A stretch of 64,000 nt of DNA from positions 5,805,434-5,869,433 of the forward strand of contig NZ_CP030265.1 of assembly GCF_008843145.1 (NCBI RefSeq), given 5' to 3'. The notes below the pieces were generated by a model. The model made no database searches, was not told where the DNA came from, and saw nothing but the letters and a program-made list of their open reading frames with translations. Position 1 is the stretch's first letter. Every line of letters begins with the position of its first letter. Of the stretch, positions 17,764 through 26,656 are shown in pieces. The position numbers were made by a program, and so were the translations under genes. Source of the DNA: Skermanella pratensis (GTDB lineage: Bacteria > Pseudomonadota > Alphaproteobacteria > Azospirillales > Azospirillaceae).

Positions 17764-19926
17764 TCATCGCCCCGGATCGAACTCCGGCTCCACCCAGCAC
17801 CAGGCCTCGTATCCGATCTCCGACCAGGCCGACTCCGGAACCGGCATGCCCGGCAGCAGCGGCCGGCCGACCGGCTCGTAGGCGACCCGGACCCGGATCG
17901 AGGAACGGTCCCGCGTCAGCCGCAGCGGCAGCAGGAACTCGTCCTCGGCCAGCCGGCGGCCGGCGGTCACGATGGTCGGGGCGGGCGGGTCCAGCTCGCC
18001 CGGCGGGAAGCTGTGGTAGACCGTGTCCGACCCGGCGAGATACCAGGTGCCGGCCGGCTCCCAGACCGGCTCGGCGGCGGCGCCGTCGGCCACGAAGACC
18101 GCGGCGCGCTGGTCGGGCATGCCGTAATCCAGCGTGCGGCGGAGCATCACCCCCCGGTTGTCCGGCCGGATGCCCAGCGTGAACTCCGACGTTCCCTTGG
18201 TGTATCGGACCGTCCGGGTCTCCTGCCCGGGATCGGGAACCCCCATGCGGCGCGTGGTCAGCGCGCGGGGAGCGGTGGCCTCGGGCGAACGGTAGCCGTG
18301 CGCCCGCTCGGACGCCGCGTCGCCGATCTCCAGGGCGTCGGTCCTGGCCAGCGAGGCGGCGGGCAGCCCGTACCAGTAGGTCACGGTCCGGTAATGCTCG
18401 GCCATGTCGTTGGTCCCGCCATGCTCCAGCTGGATGCGGGCGTTGCGGCCGAACGGGAACAGGTCGGCCAGCAGGAACCGGTAGGCGGAGTGGACCAGGT
18501 CGGCGGGTTCCTTCGCCTCGGCGGGGGTGGGGGCGCCGATCGGGTGGCCGGCGAAGGGCAGCGTCATGGTCCGCCCGCCCCAGTAATCGCCGCCGCCGCC
18601 CCACTCCTCCGTGCCGGTCCCATGGGCCTGGGGCGACTTCGCGTCGTCGAAGAAGAAGCGCGGGTCGCCCTCCAGCGTCCGAAGCTCGGCCCGGTCGGTG
18701 AAGGTGAACGAGGTGCCGACGAAGGAGCCCGACCAGTCCCGGCTGCCCTCGATCCCGCGGGTGTCCAGCAGCACATGGTCGCGGCCCGGCTCGCCGCCGC
18801 CATGGTCCCGGTACGTGGCGTGGAAATACCCCACCGCGGACGGGCGGTCGCGGAACGGCTCGTGGCGCAGTTCCGCCGTCAGCTCCACCGGCGCCGCCAG
18901 GCCGCCGGGCGGCACCAGCTCCACCACCGCCCCGCGGAAGAACGGCATCGGGAAATAGCAGTCCAGGTGAACCCGGTCGCCGTCGTAGCGGATGCCGGCG
19001 GGGAACGCCTTGACCAGGTATTCCGCGTCGTCGCGGTTGTAGAGCAGCCCGGCCCCGAAGAACAGCGCCAGGGGCGCATCGATCGACGGCTCCGCCCTGC
19101 CGTCCCAGGTCACCCTCAGCCGGGCGTCGGACAGCTCCAGGGCCCGGTCGCGCGGCACGGTCAGCTTGAGCGCGCGGACCATGGCCGGTCCGTCCAGCCG
19201 GAACAGGGTCAGCGGCCTGCCGGGTTCGAGCACCGCCCGCCCGGACTCCGCCGCTATCCCCACCGGCGCGATATCGGTGCCCGATCGACCGATCAGGTCG
19301 AGCACCGCCGGGTCGGGCGGAGTCTTCAGGTCGAACGGCAGGGGCCTGGAGCTCAGCCCTATCCCCTCGGCGAAGCGGTGATGGATGAAATAGCCCGTGC
19401 CGTAGAAAGTCCGGCCATAGGCCAGGCGCAGCGACCGTTCGAACGGGACCGGGACCCAGTTGAGGTCGGCCCCCCGGGTGGTCGACCAGGACCAGGCCAA
19501 GGGCGGGGGCAGGGCCTCGACCGGCTGGAAGGTGGAGCCTGGCGTCGGGGTTTCCGGCCCGGCGGTGGTGGTCTCCCTCACCACATGGTCCGTGCCGTCC
19601 ACCTCGTAGTGCCACGGGCTGCCGTGCCAGTGGTTCGTCCGCACGAAGTAAAGGACGCCGCGGCCCAGCACGTCGAGCGTCACGTTGAAGTCCGGCCTCT
19701 CCCCATACAGGAAATGGGAGGCGTCGGCGGTGCGGTTGCCGCCCTCGCGGTCGAAGGTGGAATTCATGTAGGCCCGGACGCCGATCCGCTGATAGGGCCA
19801 CCGGTCCCACTGCGCGTAGGCGTCGAGCCCGGCCGGCACCGCCGGCGGCCATTCCGCGGCGAACCCGTCGGTGCCGCCCAGCAGGCAGGCCATGGCGGCG
19901 GCGATCGCGGCGCGTCGTTCCATCAT
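17764..19926 (-). CDS. Secreted DUF2961 protein (glycoside hydrolase family 172)
   Basis: A 720-residue protein with an N-terminal signal peptide (MMERRAAIAAAMACLLGGTD, then GFAAEW). The start at 19926 has GGAGG seven bases upstream. The DUF2961 fold, now family GH172, is recognised by the segment QAHGTGTEEWGGGGDYWGG and by the N-terminal MNSTFDREGGN strand. Characterised GH172 members act on fructofuranose or arabinofuranose linkages; the substrate here is not known. The C-terminal half adds a beta-sandwich-like region ending in AWCWVEPEFDPGR. It is longer than minimal GH172 enzymes. No sugar transporter lies beside it, so a lone periplasmic or secreted enzyme is likely. Confidence 0.75.
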   Translation of the reverse strand: MMERRAAIAAAMACLLGGTDGFAAEWPPAVPAGLDAYAQWDRWPYQRIGVRAYMNSTFDREGGNRTADASHFLYGERPDFNVTLDVLGRGVLYFVRTNHWHGSPWHYEVDGTDHVVRETTTAGPETPTPGSTFQPVEALPPPLAWSWSTTRGADLNWVPVPFERSLRLAYGRTFYGTGYFIHHRFAEGIGLSSRPLPFDLKTPPDPAVLDLIGRSGTDIAPVGIAAESGRAVLEPGRPLTLFRLDGPAMVRALKLTVPRDRALELSDARLRVTWDGRAEPSIDAPLALFFGAGLLYNRDDAEYLVKAFPAGIRYDGDRVHLDCYFPMPFFRGAVVELVPPGGLAAPVELTAELRHEPFRDRPSAVGYFHATYRDHGGGEPGRDHVLLDTRGIEGSRDWSGSFVGTSFTFTDRAELRTLEGDPRFFFDDAKSPQAHGTGTEEWGGGGDYWGGRTMTLPFAGHPIGAPTPAEAKEPADLVHSAYRFLLADLFPFGRNARIQLEHGGTNDMAEHYRTVTYWYGLPAASLARTDALEIGDAASERAHGYRSPEATAPRALTTRRMGVPDPGQETRTVRYTKGTSEFTLGIRPDNRGVMLRRTLDYGMPDQRAAVFVADGAAAEPVWEPAGTWYLAGSDTVYHSFPPGELDPPAPTIVTAGRRLAEDEFLLPLRLTRDRSSIRVRVAYEPVGRPLLPGMPVPESAWSEIGYEAWCWVEPEFDPGR

Positions 19927-20014
19927 GCGGCGTCCTCCCGGGACCCGAAAGCTCTTTGCCGGCCCCGTGCGTAAGGTTAAGGTACCGGCCCGTCCTCCAG
20001 TACCCCCGCCGACC

Positions 20015-20931
20015 ATGCAAGTCTATCTTCCCATTGCAGAAATGTCCGTCAACGGGCTGCTCGTCCTGATCATGGGGGAGTCGTCGGTTTCCTGTCCGGC
20101 ATGTTCGGGGTCGGCGGCGGGTTCCTGATGACCCCGCTGCTGATCTTCATCGGGGTGCCGCCGGCGATCGCGGTCGGGACCCAGGCCAACCAGCTGGTCG
20201 CGGCCAGCGTCTCCGGCGTGCTCGCCCACTGGCGTCGCAAGAACGTCGACGTCAAGTTGGGGCTGGTCATGCTGGTCGGCGGGGCCTGCGGCACCGCGCT
20301 GGGCGTCTGGATCTTCGGCATCCTCCAGGAACTGGGTCAGATCGACCTGGTGATAGCGCTCTCCTACGTGCTGTTCCTGGGGGTGATCGGCGGGCTGATG
20401 CTGATCGAGAGCGTGGGCGCGCTGCTGCGCGGCCGCAAGGCCGCCGTCCGGCGCAAGCTGCACAAGCATACCTGGCTGCACGGGCTGCCGTTCAAGATGC
20501 GCTTCCACCGCTCGCGGCTGTTCATCAGCGCGCTGCTGCCCGGCGGCATCGGCTTCGTCGGCGGGCTGCTGGTGGCGATCATGGGCATCGGCGGCGGCTT
20601 CCTGCTGGTGCCCGCCATGATCTACCTGCTCGGCATGCCGACCGCCATGGTCGCCGGCACCTCGCTGTTCCAGATCATCTTCACCACCGCCATCGCCACC
20701 TTCCTCCAGGCGGTGGCCAACAACACGGTGGACGTGATGCTGGCGCTGCTGCTGCTGGTCGGCGGCGTGATCGGCGCGCAGTTCGGCACCAAGGCGAGCG
20801 GCTATCTCCGCGGCGAGCAGGCGCGGGCGCTGCTGGCGCTGCTGGTCGTCGCCGTGGCCCTGCGGCTCGCCTTCGACCTCGTCGTGCCGCCGCCCAATCT
20901 CTACTCCATCACGGTCCCGGTGGACCGGTGA
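20015..20931 (+). CDS. TauE/SafE family anion exporter, reading frame broken near the N-terminus
   Basis: A TauE/SafE (DUF81) membrane protein, thought to move sulfite or organosulfonates. Residues from MFGVGGGFLMTPLLIF (base 20101) to the end are intact, with two copies of the G-rich signature: MFGVGGGFL and AIMGIGGGFLLVPAMIY. The natural N-terminus MQVYLPIAEMSVNGLLVLIM starts at 20015 but in another frame. The two halves join perfectly (GGVVGFLSGMFGVGG) if one G is added to the run at 20074-20078. So the gene is either really frameshifted or the sequence lacks one base. The joined product would be about 305 residues. TIGR02186 and UspA genes follow closely. Confidence 0.82.
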
Positions 20932-20941
20932 GGCCAAGACG

Positions 20942-21718
20942 GTGAAGCGTCCATCCGTTCCGACCGGGATCGCCGCGGCAATTCTGCTCGTCCTCCTGCT
21001 GACGGCGGGAGGCCAGCTGCCGCGCAGCGCCTGGGCGCAATCCCTGGTGGCCGACCTGTCGAACCACCTGATCGCGATCAACACCGGCTTCGTCGGGACC
21101 GAGGTCGTCCTGTTCGGCGCCATCGACGGCCCGGGCGACGTGGCGGTGGTGGTCCAGGGTCCGCCGAGCGAGGTAATGGTCCGGCGCAAGTCGCGGATCG
21201 CCGGCATCTGGATCAATGCCGCCAGCATGGAGTTCCAGCAGGCGCCCAGCTTCTACAGCGTCGCGACCAACCGTCCGCTCGACCAGATCGTCGGCGACGC
21301 CGTGCTGGCCCGGCACGAGATCGGCCTGTCGCACCTGCGTCTGATTGCCGCCCAGTCCAGCCGCGCGGCACCCGAACGGGTGCGCGAGTTCCGCGAGGCG
21401 CTGATCCGCAACAAGCAGGAGCTGGGCCTGTACGGCACCGCCCACGGGCAGGTCGCGTTCCTGGGAGAGCGGCTGTTCCGCACCAACGTCTATTTCCCGG
21501 CCAACGTGCCGACCGGGGCCTATACGGTCAGCGTCTTCCTGATCCGCGATGGCGACGTGGTCAGCGCCCAGACCACGCCGCTCGCGGTCAGCAAGGTGGG
21601 CTTCAGCGCCGAAATCTTCGAGTTCGCGGTGAGGCAGTCCACTTTGTACGGAATTTCGGCCATAATCTTCGCGGTGGCGGCCGGTTGGCTGGCCGGCGCG
21701 ATCTTCCGAAAGGTGTGA
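20942..21718 (+). CDS. TIGR02186 family protein (alphaproteobacterial transmembrane protein)
   Basis: A 258-residue protein with an N-terminal signal sequence (AAAILLVLLLTAGG) and cleavage near AWA-QS. A long periplasmic domain includes RKSRIAGIWINAASMEFQQAPSFYSVA, and a single C-terminal helix (YGISAIIFAVAAGWLAGAIF) is followed by RKV in the cytoplasm. This matches the conserved alphaproteobacterial family TIGR02186/PF09608, of unknown function, which regularly follows a TauE-like gene. Here it starts 10 bp after that gene. A helper role for the exporter in the periplasm is inferred from this fixed pairing. Confidence 0.85.
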   Translation: MKRPSVPTGIAAAILLVLLLTAGGQLPRSAWAQSLVADLSNHLIAINTGFVGTEVVLFGAIDGPGDVAVVVQGPPSEVMVRRKSRIAGIWINAASMEFQQAPSFYSVATNRPLDQIVGDAVLARHEIGLSHLRLIAAQSSRAAPERVREFREALIRNKQELGLYGTAHGQVAFLGERLFRTNVYFPANVPTGAYTVSVFLIRDGDVVSAQTTPLAVSKVGFSAEIFEFAVRQSTLYGISAIIFAVAAGWLAGAIFRKV

Positions 21719-21719
21719 C

Positions 21720-22214
21720 ATGAGCGATTCCGGGACCACGGCTTCGGCAACTCACCAGCGCATCTTCCTGGTGGTGGTCGACGACAGCGAAGAACTGAAC
21801 ATCGCGCTGACCTATGCCTGCCTGCGGGCGCGCAACACCGGCGGCCGGGTGGCGCTGCTCTTCGTCATCGAGCCCAGCGATTTCCAGCACTGGATCGCGG
21901 TCGAGGACATCATGCGGGAGGAGCGCCGGACCGAGGCCGAGCAGGTGCTCCAGCGCCACGCCAAGCAGGTCAACGAGATCACCGGCACCCTGCCGATCCT
22001 CTATTTGCGCGAGGGCGAGCGGCGCGACGAGCTGCTGGGCCTGATCAACGAGGAGCCGTCGATCTCGATCCTGGTGCTGGCCGCCGGGACCGGCCCGGAA
22101 GGCCCGGGCCCGCTGGTCACCCATCTGGCCGGCAAGGGCGTGGGCAAGCTGCGCATCCCGCTGACCCTGGTGCCGGGCAGCCTGAGGCGCGAACAGCTCG
22201 ACCTGATCACCTGA
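21720..22214 (+). CDS. Universal stress protein (UspA family)
   Basis: A 164-residue UspA-domain protein. It opens with the strand RIFLVVVDDSEELNIALTYAC and ends with the nucleotide-loop-like GKGVGKLRIPLTLVPGSL, where the family has G-x2-G-x9-G(S/T). Whether ATP is bound is unclear because the loop is altered. The start ATG is one base past the TIGR02186 stop, so the three genes tauE-like, TIGR02186 and uspA form one operon. A stress-linked control of the transporter is a guess from this linkage. Confidence 0.88.
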   Translation: MSDSGTTASATHQRIFLVVVDDSEELNIALTYACLRARNTGGRVALLFVIEPSDFQHWIAVEDIMREERRTEAEQVLQRHAKQVNEITGTLPILYLREGERRDELLGLINEEPSISILVLAAGTGPEGPGPLVTHLAGKGVGKLRIPLTLVPGSLRREQLDLIT

Positions 22215-22260
22215 GCCGTCTCCGGGACCGGCATTCAGGCCCGGCGATCGATAACGGGTG

Positions 22261-23487
22261 TCACATCGCCGGGCCGAACACCTGGATCGGCTCCCTCAGG
22301 CCCTTGACCGGCTGGTAGCCCAGCGAGGTCAGGCGCGGCGGGCAGACCGAGGCGAAAGCCTCCGAGGTCAGGATCGCCCGGTTCATCTCGGCGCACAGCC
22401 CCTCGATCCGGCTGACCAGGTTGACCGCCGGCCCGATCACGGTGAAGTCCAGCCGGTCGGGCGCTCCGATATTGCCGTACATGACGTCGCCGACATGCAT
22501 GGCGATGCCGGCCTTCAGGGTCGGCAGCCCCCAGGCCTGGAGTTCGCGGTTGCGCGCCTCCATCTGGCCGACCGCCTCCAGCGCCGCGTCCAGCGCGTCG
22601 TGGACCTTGCCGTCCGGCGCGGTCCCCTCCGGCAGCGGGAAGATCGCCAGCATGGCGTCGCCGATGAACTTCAGGATCTCGCCGCCGCGCGCCTGCACGA
22701 CTCCGCCCATGATCTCGAAATAGCCGTTCAGCAGGCCGATCAGGTCGGCCAGCGGCAGCCGGTCGGCCAGGCTGGTGAAGCCCCGCAGGTCGCAGTACCA
22801 AAGCACCGCGCGCAGGGTCTCCCCCGTGCCGCGCCGGATGTCGCCGGACAGGATGCGGGTGCCGGCCTCGCGCCCGACATAGGTGTCCAGCACGTTGACC
22901 GCCAGCCGGCGCAGCGCCATGGTCTCCAGCACGGTGGAGAGCGCCGGCATCACGTCGTAGATCAGCGTGAGCTGGTCCGAGGTGAAGCCGCCGGGCCGGT
23001 TGGACGCCCAGGTCGCGACGTTCAGCCGGCCGGTCGAGAACCGCATCGGCATGGCGACGTAGTCGGTGCCCCCCTGTTCCTTCAGGTCGTCCAGGATCGA
23101 ATACGGGTAGGGCGGCTCCAGCTGCTCGATCCGGTACCGCATGGCGTCGGCCCCGCCCTCGATGATCGCGCCGATCGGGCTGTTCAGGTATTCGGGCCGA
23201 AGCTCGGTGCCGTGCTCGCGCTCGATCTCCTCCACGCCGTCGCGGTCGCGCAGCCAGTTGAAGCTGATGCCGCGGATCTGCGGATGGAGCATGCGGACCT
23301 GCCAGGCCGCGCGGAACAGCGGCACGCCGCCCTCGATCAGCCGCTTGCAGAAGGCGTCGAGCAGCGCCGCGATGCTGGCGGCCCTTCTTCCGTCCTCCAT
23401 CAGCCAGTCGATCAGCTCCATCCGGCTGAAGGTCGCGCCGGCCTCCGGGGTGCCAAAACTTGCGTCGGGAGTCGGCTGGCTGGTCAT
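22261..23487 (-). CDS. Class III adenylate/guanylate cyclase
   Basis: A 408-residue protein. The C-terminal half is a class III cyclase catalytic domain: RAVLWYCDLRGFTSLADRLPL carries the first metal Asp, GEILKFIGDAMLAIFPLP the second, and GLPTLKAGIAMHVGDVMYGNIGAPDRLDFTVIGPAVNLVSRIEGL holds the dimer-arm and transition-state residues. The N-terminal 190 residues look like a GAF-type sensory region (RFSTGRLNVATWASNRPGGFTSDQLTLI). No membrane helix is seen, so it is a soluble cyclase. It faces the uspA gene convergently. The product, cAMP or cGMP, cannot be settled by eye. Confidence 0.88.
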   Translation of the reverse strand: MTSQPTPDASFGTPEAGATFSRMELIDWLMEDGRRAASIAALLDAFCKRLIEGGVPLFRAAWQVRMLHPQIRGISFNWLRDRDGVEEIEREHGTELRPEYLNSPIGAIIEGGADAMRYRIEQLEPPYPYSILDDLKEQGGTDYVAMPMRFSTGRLNVATWASNRPGGFTSDQLTLIYDVMPALSTVLETMALRRLAVNVLDTYVGREAGTRILSGDIRRGTGETLRAVLWYCDLRGFTSLADRLPLADLIGLLNGYFEIMGGVVQARGGEILKFIGDAMLAIFPLPEGTAPDGKVHDALDAALEAVGQMEARNRELQAWGLPTLKAGIAMHVGDVMYGNIGAPDRLDFTVIGPAVNLVSRIEGLCAEMNRAILTSEAFASVCPPRLTSLGYQPVKGLREPIQVFGPAM

Positions 23488-23596
23488 GTCGGTCCCGCGG
23501 TATCCTTTCGGCGGCGCTGGTTATGCTTGATCTGCGGTACGATCCTGCCCATTTCCGGGGAAGCTCGCCAGTGATGATGGTGGGAAGGAGAGATAC

Positions 23597-24154
23597 ATGT
23601 TTATCCAGACCGAACAGACCCCCAATCCCGCGACCCTGAAATTCCTGCCCGGGCGCGACGTCCTGGGGCGGGGCACGGCCGACTTCCCGACGCCCGAGGA
23701 TGCTGCCCGCTCGCCGCTGGCGCAACGGCTGTTCGAGATCGACGGGGTGGCCGGCGTCTTCCTGGGCGCCGACTTCGTCACCATCACCAAGGGTGGCGAC
23801 CGCGACTGGTACCTGCTGAAGCCGTCCATCCTGGGCGTGATCATGGAGCATTTCACCGCCGGGCGTCCCGTCCTGATCGAGACGGCCGCCGACGACAATG
23901 CGGCCCATGAGGACGACGACGAGATCGTCGCCCAGATCAAGGAGCTGCTCGACACCCGGGTCCGTCCCGCGGTGGCCCAGGACGGCGGCGACATCACCTT
24001 CCAGGGGTTCGAGGACGGCGTCGTCTACCTCAACATGAAGGGCTCGTGCGCCGGCTGCCCCAGCTCGACCGCGACCCTGAAGGCCGGCATCGAGAACATG
24101 CTGCGCCACTACATCCCCGAAGTGGTCGAAGTCCGCCAGAACGCAGCCTACTGA
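23597..24154 (+). CDS. NifU-family Fe-S carrier (NfuA-like)
   Basis: A 185-residue protein with an N-terminal scaffold-like domain (MFIQTEQTPNPATLKFLPGR) and a C-terminal NifU domain. Its CxxC is Cys151 and Cys154, in KGSCAGCPSSTATLK, where a [4Fe-4S] cluster is held between subunits. NfuA-type carriers hand clusters to target enzymes such as aconitase. The start is preceded by GGAGAG nine bases upstream. This two-domain form is the standard one in alphaproteobacteria and mitochondria (NFU1). Confidence 0.95.
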   Translation: MFIQTEQTPNPATLKFLPGRDVLGRGTADFPTPEDAARSPLAQRLFEIDGVAGVFLGADFVTITKGGDRDWYLLKPSILGVIMEHFTAGRPVLIETAADDNAAHEDDDEIVAQIKELLDTRVRPAVAQDGGDITFQGFEDGVVYLNMKGSCAGCPSSTATLKAGIENMLRHYIPEVVEVRQNAAY

Positions 24155-24170
24155 ACGGCAATAGCGCCGG

Positions 24171-25256
24171 TCAGGGCTCCGGCACCAGGAACTGCATGCC
24201 GAACCAGCGCCAGCGGCCGTCGGCCGCCGGCAGCGTGCAGTTCAGCCGGGTCCGGCCGGGGGGCATCTCCTCCGCGATCCGCAGTTCGATCCGGTTGTCG
24301 TCGAGCCGCTCCAGCGCCGCCCGGCCCTGGCCCGAGACGAAGCAGGCCAGCTTGTCCAGGTCCCGCAGCCCCCCGGTGACCGTGAATCCGACGCTGGGCG
24401 GGTTCTGCGCCGGCGGGGACCCCAGCATCGGGTCGGCCGGCGTCACGTCGGCCACCGCGAGCGGCAGGGCATTGGCGGCCAGCCGGAAGCGGTCGATCCC
24501 GCCGAACGCCTCATTCATGAAGAAGCGGGGCAGCGCCAGCGCGTCGGAACGGCCGTGCGCCACGCCCGAGGACTGGCTGAACCCGGCGTCGAACCCCTGG
24601 CGCCGGGCCAGGTCGCGCACCGCGAGGCTGTAGCTGCCGAACGGGTAGGCCAGCAGGGTCGGCCGCACGCCCAGTTCCGCCTCGATCCGCTCCACCGACC
24701 TGGCCAGATCGGCGGCATTCTGCTGCACCGTGCGCTGGGGCATCGACAGGCCCGCGGCGGGCAGCACGCCGATGGCGGCGCCCGCCCTCGCGACCTCCCG
24801 CACCTGCGCCCAGGTCATGTGGGTCTCGGCGCCGGCATCGATCGGGTCCGGCGCCACGAACAGGGTGAAGGGCAGGCCGGCCTGCTTCAGCCGCGGGAAG
24901 GCCTCGCGGTAGACGGAGCGGTGCGCGTCGTCGATGGTCAGCGCCACCGTGCGGTCCGGCAGGGGGGTTCCCCGCCGCAGCCTGTCGAGGATCGCCGGCA
25001 GGGGCATCACCGTATAGGCGCCGTCGGACAGTTCCTCCAGGTGCTGGTCGAACTGGTCCAGCCCGATGCTGAGCGAGCCGTGCTGGTCCTCGCCGAATCG
25101 GCCATAGGTGAACACGACGGCGCCGGCGCCCTGGTCCGGCGGGACGGAAACCGGCACGTCGCCACGGGCCCCGCCCCCGCCGAGCAGGGTCAGGCAGAGG
25201 AGGGCGGCGGCGAACCGGCGGACCGGCGTCGGCATGTGGAACGGCTTCACGGCCAT
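24171..25256 (-). CDS. Polysaccharide-deacetylase-fold protein lacking the usual metal histidines
   Basis: A 361-residue exported protein. A signal peptide (PVRRFAAALLCLTLLGGGGARG) precedes a NodB-type domain: motif 1 TVALTIDDAHRSVY with the Asp pair, and motif 3 PTLLAYPFGSYS. Motif 2, normally HxxxH, reads AIGVLPAAGLSMPQRT and has no histidine, so the usual Asp-His-His metal site is incomplete. About 110 extra residues at the C-terminus (from TPADPMLGSPPAQNPPSVGF) form a beta-rich domain with one Cys pair. It may bind rather than deacetylate glycans, or use other ligands. The start at 25256 is favoured by GGAG four bases upstream, though Met8 is possible. Confidence 0.75.
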   Translation of the reverse strand: MAVKPFHMPTPVRRFAAALLCLTLLGGGGARGDVPVSVPPDQGAGAVVFTYGRFGEDQHGSLSIGLDQFDQHLEELSDGAYTVMPLPAILDRLRRGTPLPDRTVALTIDDAHRSVYREAFPRLKQAGLPFTLFVAPDPIDAGAETHMTWAQVREVARAGAAIGVLPAAGLSMPQRTVQQNAADLARSVERIEAELGVRPTLLAYPFGSYSLAVRDLARRQGFDAGFSQSSGVAHGRSDALALPRFFMNEAFGGIDRFRLAANALPLAVADVTPADPMLGSPPAQNPPSVGFTVTGGLRDLDKLACFVSGQGRAALERLDDNRIELRIAEEMPPGRTRLNCTLPAADGRWRWFGMQFLVPEP

Positions 25257-25351
25257 GCGTCTCCGAAGGGCCTCCTTCTGTGACACAAATGGAGCCGTGA
25301 CACAAATGGAGTGCCGCAACAAGATCGCCGCTCCCGGCCCGCATCGGGGTC

Positions 25352-25897
25352 TCACATCATCCGGCTGCCGGCGGCACCGTCCCACAGCAGGGGATAGCGT
25401 CCGGTGTCGGGGAGTTGGTAGTGCCACCATTCCGACGCGTAGTGCTGCCAGCCCGCCGCCGCCATGATGCCCAGCAGCCTGCTGCGGTTGGCCTGCGCGG
25501 CCGGCGGCACCGCCGTGGTGCCGTGGTGCGACAGGGGCGTCAGGTCGTCGAACGGCGTCCCCATGTCGAGCGGCGTGCCGTCGGCACCGGCCAGCGTCAG
25601 GTCGACCGCGACGCCGCGCGCGTGGGTGGAGCCCTGCCGCGGGTCGGCGATGAATTCCGGGTCCGGGAAGGCCCGCCACAGGCTCCACTGCGCCTCGACC
25701 GGGCGGAACGCGTCGTAGATCCTGAGCCGGCATCCCTGGCCCAGGGCCAGGCGGGCCGCCCGTCCGAGCGCCGCGGCGGCGTCGGGATGCAGAAGGCAGA
25801 GCGCCCGGCGATAGATCGCCCGCCCGGTGATGTTGGCCGGGGTCGCGTAAATCAGGTCGATATCGACATCGGGCGACGCAATCTCTAACAACGTCAT
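25352..25897 (-). CDS. ddpX: D-alanyl-D-alanine dipeptidase (VanX/DdpX family)
   Basis: A 181-residue zinc dipeptidase of family M15D. The zinc ligands are visible: His92 and Asp99 in GSTHARGVAVDL, and the third His in SEWWHYQL, where Glu is the catalytic base. The substrate Arg is in YDAFRPVEAQW. There is no signal peptide, so the enzyme is cytoplasmic and hydrolyses D-Ala-D-Ala, for example for cell-wall recycling. In the absence of vanH and vanA next to it, a glycopeptide-resistance role is not supported. Confidence 0.9.
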   Translation of the reverse strand: MTLLEIASPDVDIDLIYATPANITGRAIYRRALCLLHPDAAAALGRAARLALGQGCRLRIYDAFRPVEAQWSLWRAFPDPEFIADPRQGSTHARGVAVDLTLAGADGTPLDMGTPFDDLTPLSHHGTTAVPPAAQANRSRLLGIMAAAGWQHYASEWWHYQLPDTGRYPLLWDGAAGSRMM

Positions 25898-25970
25898 CTG
25901 AATTCCTGAATGCTCGGCAATGAAGAAGGTCCTTATCCGTGTCTAGCACGCCCCGTGTGAAAGATAGGTC

Positions 25971-26656
25971 ATGAAGATCCTCGGCATGGACAGCGCCACC
26001 GGCGCCTGTTCGGCGGCGCTCTGGCGCGACGGCGCCGTGGTCGCCCGGCGCTTCGCCGCGATGGACCGCGGACAGTCCGAGGCCATGATCCCCATGGTCC
26101 AGGCCGTGCTGGAAGAATCCTGCATGACGTTCGGCCAGCTCGACGGACTCGGCGTCACCGTCGGCCCCGGAGCCTTCACCGGGCTGCGGATCGGGCTCGC
26201 CGCGGCGCGCGGGATCGCCCTGGCCTCCGGGTTGCCGCTGGTCGGCGTCACGAGCTTCGAGGCGGTCGCCCACGGCGTTCCGGCGGCGGAACGGCCGGGA
26301 TGTCCGCTGCTGATCGCCCTGGAGTCGCGGCGAGAAGATATTTTCATCCAACTGTTCGATATCGAACTGAATTCGCTCGGCGCTCCCCGCGCCGTGAGGC
26401 CCGAGGACCTGGCACTTCCGGACGGCCCCTTGCTGGTGGCGGGCGACGCGTCCGCCCGTCTGGCCTCGGCTCTCGCGTCGCGGCAGGGCGGACTGCCCGC
26501 CGACCTCCGCTTCGCCGAAGGTCCGGGACTGCCCGACGCCGCCCACGTGGCCCGGCTGGTGGCCCTGCGCGGCCTCGCCGGCGCCCGGGAAGGCCCTCCC
26601 GGCCGTTCTATCTACGCCCGCCCGACGTCACGCTGCCCCCGCCCCGGACGCGATGA
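25971..26656 (+). CDS. tsaB: tRNA threonylcarbamoyladenosine protein TsaB, apparent frameshift near the C-terminus
   Basis: TsaB is the partner that activates TsaD in making the t6A37 base of ANN-decoding tRNAs. The N-terminus MKILGMDSATGACSAALWRDG and the segment VGPGAFTGLRIGLAAARGIALA are diagnostic. The frame from 25971 is good to about base 26600 (LAGAREGPP). Beyond that the expected end RPFYLRPPDVTLPPPRTR is found one frame over and stops at 26656. Adding one C to the run at 26598-26600 restores a 228-residue protein. The restored stop overlaps the rimI start as ATGA, which supports the repair. As written, translation runs on in the wrong frame to 27044. Confidence 0.9.

Noticed and set aside
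25352..25897. VanX similarity as sign of a glycopeptide-resistance cluster
   Set aside because: No vanH, vanA or vanRS genes nearby; a stand-alone DdpX is the better reading.
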